In this document: in pieces, positions 53,463-61,849 of the stretch
How positions within the stretch are numbered: the first letter of the stretch is position 1
Layout: every line of letters begins with the position of its first letter
NCBI RefSeq assembly: GCF_047238185.1
Contig: NZ_JBDFMI010000001.1
Span: forward strand, 3,038,001 to 3,102,000
Source of the DNA: Bacillus_AD sp047238185
GTDB taxonomy: Bacteria; Bacillota; Bacilli; Bacillales; DSM-1321
DNA: 64,000 bases
Reading direction: 5' to 3'
Program-made: the position numbers and the translations under genes
Notes under the pieces: generated by a model
What the model saw: only the letters and a program-made list of their open reading frames with translations
Told to the model about the DNA's origin: nothing
Database searches by the model: none

Positions 53463-54292
53463 CAGTTATTCATTTGCTTTTTTTCTAATTCTTCCAGCAC
53501 TTGTTGGACACTGGCATAAGAGTTTAAATCCTTTACGTCAATTCCTAATTGGATAGCAGTCTGCGCCAATTCCGGTCTGATGCCGGTAATTATGCTTTCG
53601 ATGCCGAGCAGCTGCAAAATATCCCTTATTTGAAAAATTCTTTGTGCAACATAGGTATCAAACGTATGCATGCCGGAAAAATCGACAATCAATACATCCA
53701 CCTTCATTTTTGATACATTTGGAATAACCACATTAGAAATATATGATGCACGATTTTCTTTAAAATTTCCTATTAAAGGAAGGACGGCAATTCCTTTTTT
53801 AATAGGGACAATCGGCGCCGACAACTGCATAATTTCCTGTTCGATATTTTCAAGCACTTCCTGATTACTCATATTAAAGCTTTTCGTTGTATCACGGATA
53901 GCCATATCAAAAATATAAATGACGCGGTCGACAATAGTGAAAATCTCTGTCACATCAATGTGATGATCGACACAATACTTTCGGATCCTTTGGATTAAAC
54001 CAATGCGGAAATCGCTTAAGATTTCTACTGTCTCTGAGAGCATGGTACCTGTTTCATAAAAAAAGCGGTCCACATCATATTCCATGCTTACATCTTTATT
54101 TTCTTCTTCAGATAAGCATAACCGCTTTGATATCTCGCTTAGCAACGCTGAAATTAGTTCTTTATGTTTATTGATTTCCCTAATTTCAGATTCATCCGAG
54201 CGCCTCTTAATCTGAACAAGTATATCTTCCAACAATGCCGTTTTGTCTTCTTCCAAATACTTAGAAACACTATTCATCACTTCGTATCCCAT
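53462..54292 (-). CDS. RsbR-like STAS-domain protein, paralogue 2
   Basis: This 276-aa protein is homologous to the convergent neighbour along its C-terminal STAS domain (LSAPIVPIKKGIAVLPLIG, LIVDFSGMHTFDTYVAQRIFQ, LGIESIITGIRPELAQ). The N-terminal sensor-like domain has diverged more. It is likely a stressosome component with a different input signal. The tail-to-tail arrangement points to an inverted duplication. Confidence 0.8.
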   Translation of the reverse strand: MGYEVMNSVSKYLEEDKTALLEDILVQIKRRSDESEIREINKHKELISALLSEISKRLCLSEEENKDVSMEYDVDRFFYETGTMLSETVEILSDFRIGLIQRIRKYCVDHHIDVTEIFTIVDRVIYIFDMAIRDTTKSFNMSNQEVLENIEQEIMQLSAPIVPIKKGIAVLPLIGNFKENRASYISNVVIPNVSKMKVDVLIVDFSGMHTFDTYVAQRIFQIRDILQLLGIESIITGIRPELAQTAIQLGIDVKDLNSYASVQQVLEELEKKQMNN

Positions 54293-54562
54293 AGCTTACT
54301 CCTCTCGAAGCCACTTTTTCAATCATTTCATTATTTATAGTATAGCAATTATTGAAAAAGCAAGCTATTGGAAGTACTTTTCAAAGGGAAACCATGGCAT
54401 GAACAATAAAGGACATACAGCATTAAATTATTTTATTTATTAAAAAATGGTAGTATTTACATATCAGAAAGATCATCCTGCAGAACTGGTTCCTAAAGAG
54501 CACGGAATGACAGGATGATTTTAAAGAAGAACATTATGATGGAAACAAGGAGGAGGATTTAG

Positions 54563-55426
54563 ATGAATTGGATTGCCTCTCTGCAAAAAGCAATCGATTA
54601 TATGGAAAGCCATTTAGCGGAGCCGATAACGATTGAAGACATTGCCAAACAGGCTCACGTATCGCCTTTTCATTTTCAACGCACTTTTTCCATTTTGACT
54701 GATTCAACAGTCGGTGATTATTTGCGCAGAAGAAGGCTGACTAAGGCGGCACAGGAGCTCACACAAACAGACAAAAAAATAATAGACATTGCCTTTGCAT
54801 TTGGCTATGAGACACCCGAGTCCTTCTCCAAAGCTTTCCGCAAACAGCACGGAATGACTCCTACAGATGCCCGCAAGAATAATGGAAAGCTTGTATGTTA
54901 TAACCGCCTGGTTATACAGGTGCAATTGAAAGGAGCGGAACCGATGAAGTATAAGATCATAAAAAAAGAAGCGTTTCAAGTAATTGGCGTGAAACGTACT
55001 TTTTCTTTAGAAAATGAGGAGAATCTCAGAAGAATCCCGAAAATGTGGGATGATATCCATCAAGATGGGACAAATGATAAGCTCAACCGCTTAAATAACG
55101 GTGCTATCAAAGGAATATTGGGTGTTTGTGCAAACGCAGCACACGGCAATCCAACTAATTCAATAGACTATTGGATTGCAACAGACTACTGTGGGAAAGT
55201 TCCAGCCGGATGGCAATCCATGCAGATTCCAGCTTCAAAGTGGGCTATTTTTGAAGTGCATGGACCTATGCCGGATGCTATGCAAATGGCCTGGAAACAA
55301 ATCTATTCTGAGTGGTTCCCTTCCAATTCTTACGAGTATGCAGGTACGCCGGAGCTCGAGGTTTATACAGAGGATGATCCTGCAAGCCCCGGCCTGTATT
55401 CAGAAATATGGATTCCGCTTAAATAA
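54563..55426 (+). CDS. AraC-family regulator with GyrI-like effector domain
   Basis: This 287-aa protein has an N-terminal double helix-turn-helix AraC domain (about 1-105: IEDIAKQAHVSPFHFQRTF, IIDIAFAFGYETPESFSKAFRKQHGMTP) and a C-terminal GyrI/Rob-like ligand-binding domain (about 128-287: FQVIGVKRTFS, IPASKWAIFEVHGPMPDAM). Such proteins respond to drugs or other hydrophobic compounds. GGAGGAGG precedes the start. No target operon is adjacent. Confidence 0.88.
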   Translation: MNWIASLQKAIDYMESHLAEPITIEDIAKQAHVSPFHFQRTFSILTDSTVGDYLRRRRLTKAAQELTQTDKKIIDIAFAFGYETPESFSKAFRKQHGMTPTDARKNNGKLVCYNRLVIQVQLKGAEPMKYKIIKKEAFQVIGVKRTFSLENEENLRRIPKMWDDIHQDGTNDKLNRLNNGAIKGILGVCANAAHGNPTNSIDYWIATDYCGKVPAGWQSMQIPASKWAIFEVHGPMPDAMQMAWKQIYSEWFPSNSYEYAGTPELEVYTEDDPASPGLYSEIWIPLK

Positions 55427-55454
55427 AAAAACGGATAGGGCTCTCATTAAAATC

Positions 55455-55486
55455 TCGCCATAAAGCGCTTGCTTTATGGCTTTTCG
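55455..55486 (+). terminator. Terminator after the AraC/GyrI gene
   Basis: A perfect 10-bp stem GCCATAAAGC / GCTTTATGGC is followed by TTTTCG. Confidence 0.8.
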
Positions 55487-55684
55487 AAATAAAGACAGAT
55501 AAAAAACGGCCATACAAAGAGGAAAAATAGAGGTCATTCTAATAGGTGTCCTATGCGTTTATCTATACGGTGAACTTCCACGTATTTTTATCTGTATTCT
55601 TCCTAATAAGTATTTTCTATTGGAGCTTCGTACTTGTTTGCATGATGCTTTGGACTAGAAGGAACACACAGATAGCTTCTTTCC

Positions 55685-56227
55685 CTATTCAAAGCAATCA
55701 TTTATTTTGGCCAATGTTTGATGATCTTCCCATTTGCCGTTTATGCGCACGTTTTCTTTCGCTATTCCTTCCTTATGGAAACCCGCTTTTTCAAGCACTC
55801 TGATGGAAGGGATATTATGGGGCATGACACCTGCCTCGATTCGATGCAATTTCAGCTCATTAAACCCGTAATCCACTGCCAATAGCACTGCCTCGGTCGT
55901 ATAACCGCAGCCATTCTGCTTTTTGTCTAAACTATAGCCAATCCATCCGCTCTGCAGATCTCCTCGTACTACTTCTGATAATGCAATACTTCCAATTAGG
56001 TTCCCGTCTTCCTTCAAAAAAACGCCAAATGAATACAATGTCCCTTTTTCAGCTCCTGCAATGCCCCTTTCTATCCTTTCTTTTTGTCCATCAAGTGTAT
56101 AGAAGGAATCCTTCTTTAAAGGGGAATACAACTGAAAGAATTCTTTATTCTCCATTTCAAGCTGAAGCAAAGCTTCAGCATCTTCACTAGCCAATAACCG
56201 TATAAATACTCTCTTCTCTTGTTTCAT
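55685..56227 (-). CDS. RimJ/RimL-type GNAT acetyltransferase
   Basis: This 180-aa protein has the RimJ/L pattern: RVFIRLLASEDAEALLQLEMEN at the N-terminus, GWIGYSLDKKQNGCGYTTEAVLLAVDYGFNELKLHRIEAGV, and the final SIRVLEKAGFHKEG. It probably acetylates a protein alpha-amine or a small amine. GGGAGG lies 6 nt before the start. Confidence 0.85.
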   Translation of the reverse strand: MKQEKRVFIRLLASEDAEALLQLEMENKEFFQLYSPLKKDSFYTLDGQKERIERGIAGAEKGTLYSFGVFLKEDGNLIGSIALSEVVRGDLQSGWIGYSLDKKQNGCGYTTEAVLLAVDYGFNELKLHRIEAGVMPHNIPSIRVLEKAGFHKEGIAKENVRINGKWEDHQTLAKINDCFE

Positions 56228-56393
56228 TTTACTTCCTCCCTTACATTTTCATTTAGTAACTTCAGAAATATATCGACAGCTTCTGCATAATTGCGGCGGT
56301 ATACCTATTCTCTCGCAAAATGATTCATTCGTACAAGAATAAAGCGAATAAAAAGAATAGTATACAAGGAAATGATTGCAGGAGGTGAATGAT

Positions 56394-56519
56394 ATGTGTA
56401 ACTTCAGAGAAAACGATTTTGATAGACGTGATGGAGAGCGGAACGATCGCAGAAGACGCAACGAGCGTTTGGTTTGCCGTTGTGAGTGCCGCCGCAGACG
56501 CAACAGATGTGACGACTAA
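56394..56519 (+). CDS. 41-aa Arg/Cys-rich peptide
   Basis: ATG 56394 follows a perfect GGAGGTGA with 5-nt spacing. The peptide is MCNFRENDFDRRDGERNDRR onward, ending with Arg- and Cys-rich repeats (RLVCRCECRRRRNRCDD): five Cys and about fifteen Arg in 41 residues. Its own strong terminator follows. No family is recognised. It could be a spore-coat-like or nucleic-acid-binding peptide. Confidence 0.65.
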   Translation: MCNFRENDFDRRDGERNDRRRRNERLVCRCECRRRRNRCDD

Positions 56520-56553
56520 GCAATAAAATTAGTTGCTTCCTTAATCAGTTTGG

Positions 56554-56588
56554 GAGAGAACGGGCACATTTTGCCCGTTCTCTTTTCT
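56554..56588 (+). terminator. Terminator of the Arg/Cys-rich peptide gene
   Basis: A perfect stem GAGAACGGGC / GCCCGTTCTC is followed by TTTTC. Confidence 0.9.
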
Positions 56589-56605
56589 TACTGGTATCAT
56601 CTTCA

Positions 56606-58303
56606 CTAGATCCATTCCTCGATCAATCCATTCACAAATCCAGAGACTCTCTTAATGGCCGCTCTGGAAAAATCAAATTCAATTCCAGTGTTTTGATAGA
56701 TTTCGGGAATCGGGGCATATTGGCTCGTACCTGCACCCTTTTTGAACAAAGCGATGGCCTTATCCGGATTTTCCCGGTAAATCATATATAATTGCAGAGC
56801 TCCTATTTGTGAGATAGCATATTCAATTTTATAGAATGGGTATTGGATATAGTGGACGGATTCCATCCAGGATGAGCTAACATCAGCCTCAAAACCTTTT
56901 ATATCGATAGGGGCATATTTATATCTTTTGTTGATTTCCACATACATATTGTCCCGTTCTTCAGTTGTATGATGGGGATTTGTATACATCCAGTGCTGGA
57001 AGAGATCGCCTGCTACAGGATTGATGAGCATCATGAAGGACCGCTTCCCTATTTCACGCTGTGCTTTTCTGCATTCCCCATCATCAGGATAAAATACCCC
57101 AATCTTATCCAAAAGGAGCAGTTCTAGGCTATGTGAATACAATTCGGCCACTTCTTCCCTAAGGTATTGTTCTTGAAACCCATGTACATGATCAAACTGG
57201 AGATAAAAATGCAGGGCGTGCCCCAATTCATGGATCAGGGCATTAAGTGCAATAAATGAAGGGCTAAAATTAGCGAAGATAAATGAGTTCTTCGTTTTCG
57301 GGAGTGTAAAACATGCTCCTCCGGGTGCTTTTCCCTTCCTGTCATCCAGATCGAACAACCGTTTTTCCCTCATATGATTGAACCGTTCCTCAAAATAAGG
57401 ATCCGACTTGCCGAGCATCTTTTGCACACCATCCAACAACTCCGAAAAGCTCGTGAAAGGGATTTGCTTTAAAGAAGAATGGGAGTAATCCCACGGCCGG
57501 TATGTATCTACCTGAAGTTCTTGCTGAAAACCTAACGCAAGCTTTCCCCAAGCCGGCACAAGAAGCTTTTCAACAGACTCATGGAACTTATAGCAATCCT
57601 GTACAGTGAATTCCCTCCCTTTCATCTCAAATATATAGTCACGGTAGTTTTTAAAACCTGCATTGATTGCCATTTGATGCCGAAGCTGCACCAATTCATT
57701 CATCACCCTGTCGATATCTGGTTTAATGCGACTGCGCGATTTTCCTAACTCCCTCCAGGCTTGTTCACGCATTTCTCTATCAGGGCTATTGAGTTTTGAC
57801 TTTACGAACGCATATGGTTTCATCTCCCCATTCCAATCTGCTGATAATGACCCCATCATTTCTCCATACGCTGAAATGAGCTCCTGCTCCTTGAGAGTTA
57901 AGGGTATATTGGCTTCAATCAATAAACCATTCCTTTTTTTTCTTGCCTTTTTCATGAATCCGTATGCTTCATCAGAAAGATGGTCCTTAAATGGGCACCC
58001 ACAGAACTTTCGGTCAAACTCTCCCCTATACTTTAATAGCAATGGTTGCAGCGTCTTTTGTCCATTCAAATACCGCTCTTTCTTTTCGAAATTAGTGGTA
58101 TCCTGAAAAAATTCAATCATTCGGCCTGTCAATGCTTCCTCTATCTCCGATTCAATCTGCCTTTCATCGTGCAGCCAGGTTTTTAATTCTTCTACGGAGA
58201 GAATCTCGCGTTGTAGAAGCAATTGACATCTATTCTCCAGTTCATTCAAATCAACACATTCTATATCTTCGTAATAGAAGCCTTCCTTTTTAATTTCCGG
58301 CAT
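56606..58303 (-). CDS. M3-family oligoendopeptidase (PepF-like)
   Basis: ATG 58303 at 10 nt from GGAGGA is chosen, giving 565 aa; a GTG three codons upstream lies too close to that site. The zinc site HELGHALHF (HExxH) is near residue 375, with a following conserved EEVAELYSHSLELL supplying the third ligand. It degrades peptides of intermediate size in the cytosol. Confidence 0.9.
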   Translation of the reverse strand: MPEIKKEGFYYEDIECVDLNELENRCQLLLQREILSVEELKTWLHDERQIESEIEEALTGRMIEFFQDTTNFEKKERYLNGQKTLQPLLLKYRGEFDRKFCGCPFKDHLSDEAYGFMKKARKKRNGLLIEANIPLTLKEQELISAYGEMMGSLSADWNGEMKPYAFVKSKLNSPDREMREQAWRELGKSRSRIKPDIDRVMNELVQLRHQMAINAGFKNYRDYIFEMKGREFTVQDCYKFHESVEKLLVPAWGKLALGFQQELQVDTYRPWDYSHSSLKQIPFTSFSELLDGVQKMLGKSDPYFEERFNHMREKRLFDLDDRKGKAPGGACFTLPKTKNSFIFANFSPSFIALNALIHELGHALHFYLQFDHVHGFQEQYLREEVAELYSHSLELLLLDKIGVFYPDDGECRKAQREIGKRSFMMLINPVAGDLFQHWMYTNPHHTTEERDNMYVEINKRYKYAPIDIKGFEADVSSSWMESVHYIQYPFYKIEYAISQIGALQLYMIYRENPDKAIALFKKGAGTSQYAPIPEIYQNTGIEFDFSRAAIKRVSGFVNGLIEEWI

Positions 58304-58522
58304 CAAACACACTCCTCCTTCCGCAATAACTTTATTTTATTCCAAATTTACCCTTTTTTATAGTGTTCTCCATTTTGTTATTTAGTAGGCTTATTCCTTT
58401 TCTTACAAATAAGTAAGCTATTTGTAAGTCAAATAAATATCTCATTTTGCACTTTTGATTTATATTTAAACATATCGAATATGAAAGTTGCGTTTTGCAT
58501 CTTTTAAGCAAGGAGTCTTTTT

Positions 58523-58633
58523 ATGAAAAAAATGTATAATTTTCTTTTAGGATTGGGTATTTTAGTCACATTGTTGCCTGTCATCGCCATAAACGTCCTT
58601 AAACTGATCAAAAAAACAAGCATGGAACAATGA
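58523..58633 (+). CDS. 36-aa single-helix membrane peptide
   Basis: ATG 58523 follows AAGGAG by 7 nt. The peptide has one hydrophobic helix (FLLGLGILVTLLPVIAINVL) and a basic tail (KLIKKTS). A terminator-like stem GCATGGA / TCCATGC overlaps the stop codon. Size and topology resemble small membrane regulators or type I toxins, but nothing specific is recognised. Confidence 0.5.
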   Translation: MKKMYNFLLGLGILVTLLPVIAINVLKLIKKTSMEQ

Positions 58634-58771
58634 TGATTGTCCATGCCTTCTTCATTCAGGGAAAATAAGTTCTGTAGGCAGCGGCATTTTCCCTCTCTCC
58701 CAGCGGAGATCAGGCACTCTGCCATCTACCCACGCACTAATGCCACCCATTTGCTCCATTCTGAAAATCCA

Positions 58772-58862
58772 CTCAAAAAAGAGCAGGCGGATCGGTAGTG
58801 ACCCCTAAAAGGTAGTTTTGACTCTACCTTTTGGGGTGCGGCACCATCCACCTGCTCTTTCC
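58772..58862 (-). terminator. Large nested hairpin terminator of the mutS2-like gene
   Basis: The outer stem AAAGAGCAGG...CCTGCTCTTT encloses an inner stem CCCCaAAAGGTAG / CTACCTTTTaGGGG. On the minus strand a TTTTTT run follows. About 80 nt is unusually large for a plain terminator. Confidence 0.65.
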
Positions 58863-58865
58863 TAA

Positions 58866-60770
58866 CTAGTCTTCAAGCTTCCTATTTATATCCTTAGCCA
58901 CTTTCTTCAGCGCTTTCTTGGAGCCCCTTTCCAGATCATGCTGCCATTTCCGATCCTGATAGCTGACAAAAAGCGTATTCAAATCATATCCCTCTGGATA
59001 AAGATCGATTGCCTTCAGTTTCAGTTCAACCCTCTTCACATTGACCTCTTTAAATACTCCTTCATGAAGCACCATAATATTGTTGAAGTTATTCTTTTTC
59101 TTATAGACAATTGCGTGGCCGTCGAGTTCTGTCAGGCTTACTTTATCCCCTATTTCAAATTCATACTGGTATTCCATCTGTACCTCTTCACTAATAGGCT
59201 TCTTCGTTTTTTGCCCATCCACAAGAGCCGTGTCGTATTCCTTATTGTCCATATAGCCTTTTGCTTTTTGGAGCACCCTTTCAGGAATGTCCATTTTTCT
59301 TGAAATCCATAAAGCATTGCTGTCACCGGAAGTGCCAATCAATAATTTATATAGAGGTTCCAATGCTTCACTATTGAATTGCATCGCGGCATTCATAAAA
59401 TCGCTGTGCATTTCCGAATAACGCTTGATCTCCCCGTAATGAGTGGTCGCCACTGTGATGCAACCCATTTGATAGAATTCCTCCAATATGGCGATGGCAA
59501 GTGCAGCACCTTCATTCGGCTCAGTCCCGCTTCCAATTTCGTCAAATAAAAGTAGTGAATTTCTATGCGCCGCTTTCATGATATCCGATATGTTCTTCAT
59601 ATGGGAAGAAAACGTGCTTAAAGCATTTTCAATGCTTTGGTTATCGCCGATGTCGACAAATACTGAATCAAATACAGCAAGCTCTGTCCCCTCTTTGCCT
59701 GCAATATGAAAGCCCGACATAGCCGCCAAGCTCAGAAGGCCGATTGTTTTCAGCACAACTGTTTTTCCTCCTGCATTGGGACCAGTAATGATTAGGCTAC
59801 GATAATCTTTCCCGATTTCAAAATCCAATGGAACACTATCTTTCGGCAATAAAGGATGCCTGCATCCTTTTAATGAAATATAGCCATGATCATTGACTTT
59901 GGGCTCTACGGCATCGTAGCTCTTACTAAATTTGGCTTTGGCAAATATCATGTCATACTGGCTGATCAGTTCAATATTAATCCTGATCGGCCTGATTCCC
60001 TCTGCAATCATGCCTGTTAACGTAGCAAGGATCTGATACTCCTCCATCGATTCCTCCGCCTTCAAGCTAGCAAGCTCCATATTCAGTTTCGTTACGGCAG
60101 CCGGCTCTATAAAGACAGTCGATCCCTTTGAAGAAACTTCCACAATTGTACCTGCCACATGATTTTTATAGGAGGCTTTGATGGGAATCGTGAATCGGTC
60201 ATCTTTCTTGCTGATAAAAAATTCCTGAATAAATTCCTTGTTGGTTCCACTTTTCAAGAATTTATTCAACCGTTCTTCAATCTTGCTTTCTGCCTTATCC
60301 ATTTGATTCCGTATCCTTTTCAACTCTTTGCTTGCTTCGGAAGCGACTCTGTTTCCCTTAATGGCAAATTGGATTTCTTCTTCGATGCTTCTGAATTCCG
60401 TCATAGACCGTGCATAAGTGTGCAAAGTGGGGGCGAAAAATTCTTTATCTGCCATAAACGATACAATTCTCCTGCACCCACGCAGGAAATCTGCTATAGC
60501 TATTAATTCCCCTGGCTCAAGAATCATCCCTTTCTCTACCTTTTCTATTTGATTCCCTATATTGGATATCCCCTTCAAGGGAATATGATTCTCTGCATCA
60601 AGCAATTTTCTGGCTTCACTTGTTTCATTCAGACGATTTCTCACCACTTTTAGATAGGCACTTGGCTGAAGCTGATCCAGCAATGCTTTCCCGAGACCGC
60701 TGACACAATGGCTCTTCACCAACTCTTTCAATTCTTTATACTGTAATTTATCAAATGTCATCTGATTCAT
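58866..60770 (-). CDS. MutS2-like DNA-binding ATPase without Smr domain
   Basis: The start at 60770 is 7 nt after AAGGAG, giving 634 aa. The ATPase core is clear: Walker A TGPNAGGKT, ENALSTFSSHMKNI, Walker B LLLFDEIGSGTEPNEG and the TTHYGEIK segment. The preceding helical lever region with VEVSSKGSTVFIEPAAV is typical of MutS2. Canonical MutS2 is about 785 aa and ends in an Smr nuclease domain, absent here. A role in collided-ribosome rescue or recombination control is known for MutS2, but the role of this short paralogue is unknown. Confidence 0.82.
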   Translation of the reverse strand: MNQMTFDKLQYKELKELVKSHCVSGLGKALLDQLQPSAYLKVVRNRLNETSEARKLLDAENHIPLKGISNIGNQIEKVEKGMILEPGELIAIADFLRGCRRIVSFMADKEFFAPTLHTYARSMTEFRSIEEEIQFAIKGNRVASEASKELKRIRNQMDKAESKIEERLNKFLKSGTNKEFIQEFFISKKDDRFTIPIKASYKNHVAGTIVEVSSKGSTVFIEPAAVTKLNMELASLKAEESMEEYQILATLTGMIAEGIRPIRINIELISQYDMIFAKAKFSKSYDAVEPKVNDHGYISLKGCRHPLLPKDSVPLDFEIGKDYRSLIITGPNAGGKTVVLKTIGLLSLAAMSGFHIAGKEGTELAVFDSVFVDIGDNQSIENALSTFSSHMKNISDIMKAAHRNSLLLFDEIGSGTEPNEGAALAIAILEEFYQMGCITVATTHYGEIKRYSEMHSDFMNAAMQFNSEALEPLYKLLIGTSGDSNALWISRKMDIPERVLQKAKGYMDNKEYDTALVDGQKTKKPISEEVQMEYQYEFEIGDKVSLTELDGHAIVYKKKNNFNNIMVLHEGVFKEVNVKRVELKLKAIDLYPEGYDLNTLFVSYQDRKWQHDLERGSKKALKKVAKDINRKLED

Positions 60771-60813
60771 TATCATTCTCCTTCACCGTTCCGGAATATA
60801 ACCTCATATAGCA

Positions 60814-60886
60814 CAAAAAAACCGCAGTATGCCATCCTACCCGAAAGGACAAATATATCCAATCGAACATTAGAAAGCTTCTGCGG
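60814..60886 (-). promoter_or_regulatory. Terminator-like hairpin in the mutS2-like gene leader
   Basis: On the minus strand CCGCAG (60886) and CTGCGG (60822) enclose about 53 nt with an inner TCC...GGA hairpin, followed at once by TTTTTTT. It lies 44 bp before the start codon, so it could attenuate transcription or end an upstream transcript. Confidence 0.45.
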
Positions 60887-60941
60887 CCATCAACTACGTA
60901 TGTAGCGAGGCTATTCATTCAGCACAAATAGGAGGACGTAG

Positions 60942-61049
60942 ATGGACCTTGCAACAAAAAAAGCATGGCAGGACAAATCCCGCCATGCTTTTCGCTGCAA
61001 CACCTATATGTTGCACGAATGTATGGAAAAGGAAGCAGTCTTCAGGTAG
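60942..61049 (+). CDS. Possible 35-aa ORF containing a terminator hairpin
   Basis: GGAGG lies 6 nt before ATG 60942. The ORF includes a GCATGGC...GCCATGC stem (60960-60985) flanked by A and T runs, so it may be a leader, a decoy or chance. The rest of 60777-61246 holds only hairpins and no supported gene. Confidence 0.25.
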   Translation: MDLATKKAWQDKSRHAFRCNTYMLHECMEKEAVFR

Positions 61050-61246
61050 GTATCCACAGCGGATTAAACCGCTCTGGAAAAAGGCATACTTAATACACTG
61101 GATGATTCCAATGATTAAATACCTTATTCAACTAGGATTAGTTGATACCTACTCCCGACATAAAACACCACACCTTTTCTAAAGTTGCTTTTACTATATC
61201 ATTGACAAGCATCTGGAGTCAATGCGGTAAAAGCCTTTTTCATTCA

Positions 61247-61771
61247 TCAAGCAAAAAAAGCAGGAGAATAGACAACCGTGCCCTGCACCTCTGATAAACT
61301 TCCCGGCACGAGCTCTAATGCCATAAAATTCACATCATTCACTTCAAACGGAGCCTTTATACTCCATTTGGAGGCTGGTTCAAACCCAAATCTAGGGTAG
61401 TATTGCTCGTGGCCAAGGACGATGACTGCTTGATAGTCCAAATCTTTTGCTTTTTTTAGCGCTTGCTGGATCAACGCTTTACCGATGCCTTTATTTTGAC
61501 AGGAAGGCCATACAGACACCGGCGCCAAAGCAAGAAACTGGTCAGTGCGGGAATGATCGCCTATTTTTATTTTAGTCAACAGGATATGCCCGGCAATCTG
61601 ATTGTCTTCTTCATATACAAGAGACAGTTCCGGGATGAATTCATCGCTTCTCCTGAGGCGCTTAACCAATTCATGTTCATTTCCATCACTGAATGGCCTA
61701 TTGGTAAAAGCAGCTTTCACCAATGGCTCGACTGACTGATAATCTTCTTTCTTTTCCACTCTAATGGCCAT
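61247..61771 (-). CDS. GNAT-family N-acetyltransferase
   Basis: This 174-aa protein has ALAPVSVWPSCQNKGIGKALIQQALKKAKDL (acetyl-CoA loop Q/R-x-x-G-x-G/A) and VLGHEQYYPRFGFEPAS. The pattern matches the YhbS-like group of GNATs. The substrate is unknown. It lies upstream of the mutS2-like gene on the same strand but 470 bp away. Confidence 0.84.
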   Translation of the reverse strand: MAIRVEKKEDYQSVEPLVKAAFTNRPFSDGNEHELVKRLRRSDEFIPELSLVYEEDNQIAGHILLTKIKIGDHSRTDQFLALAPVSVWPSCQNKGIGKALIQQALKKAKDLDYQAVIVLGHEQYYPRFGFEPASKWSIKAPFEVNDVNFMALELVPGSLSEVQGTVVYSPAFFA

Positions 61772-61849
61772 ATGATAGGTACTCCACTCTTTCTATATCG
61801 AAATATATAGCCATTTTACGATAAATGAGGATGAAATAAACATACTTCT

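Noticed and set aside
60814..61100. A T-box or riboswitch upstream of the mutS2-like gene
   Set aside because: Only a simple hairpin plus T run is visible; no T-box sequence or known aptamer core could be recognised.
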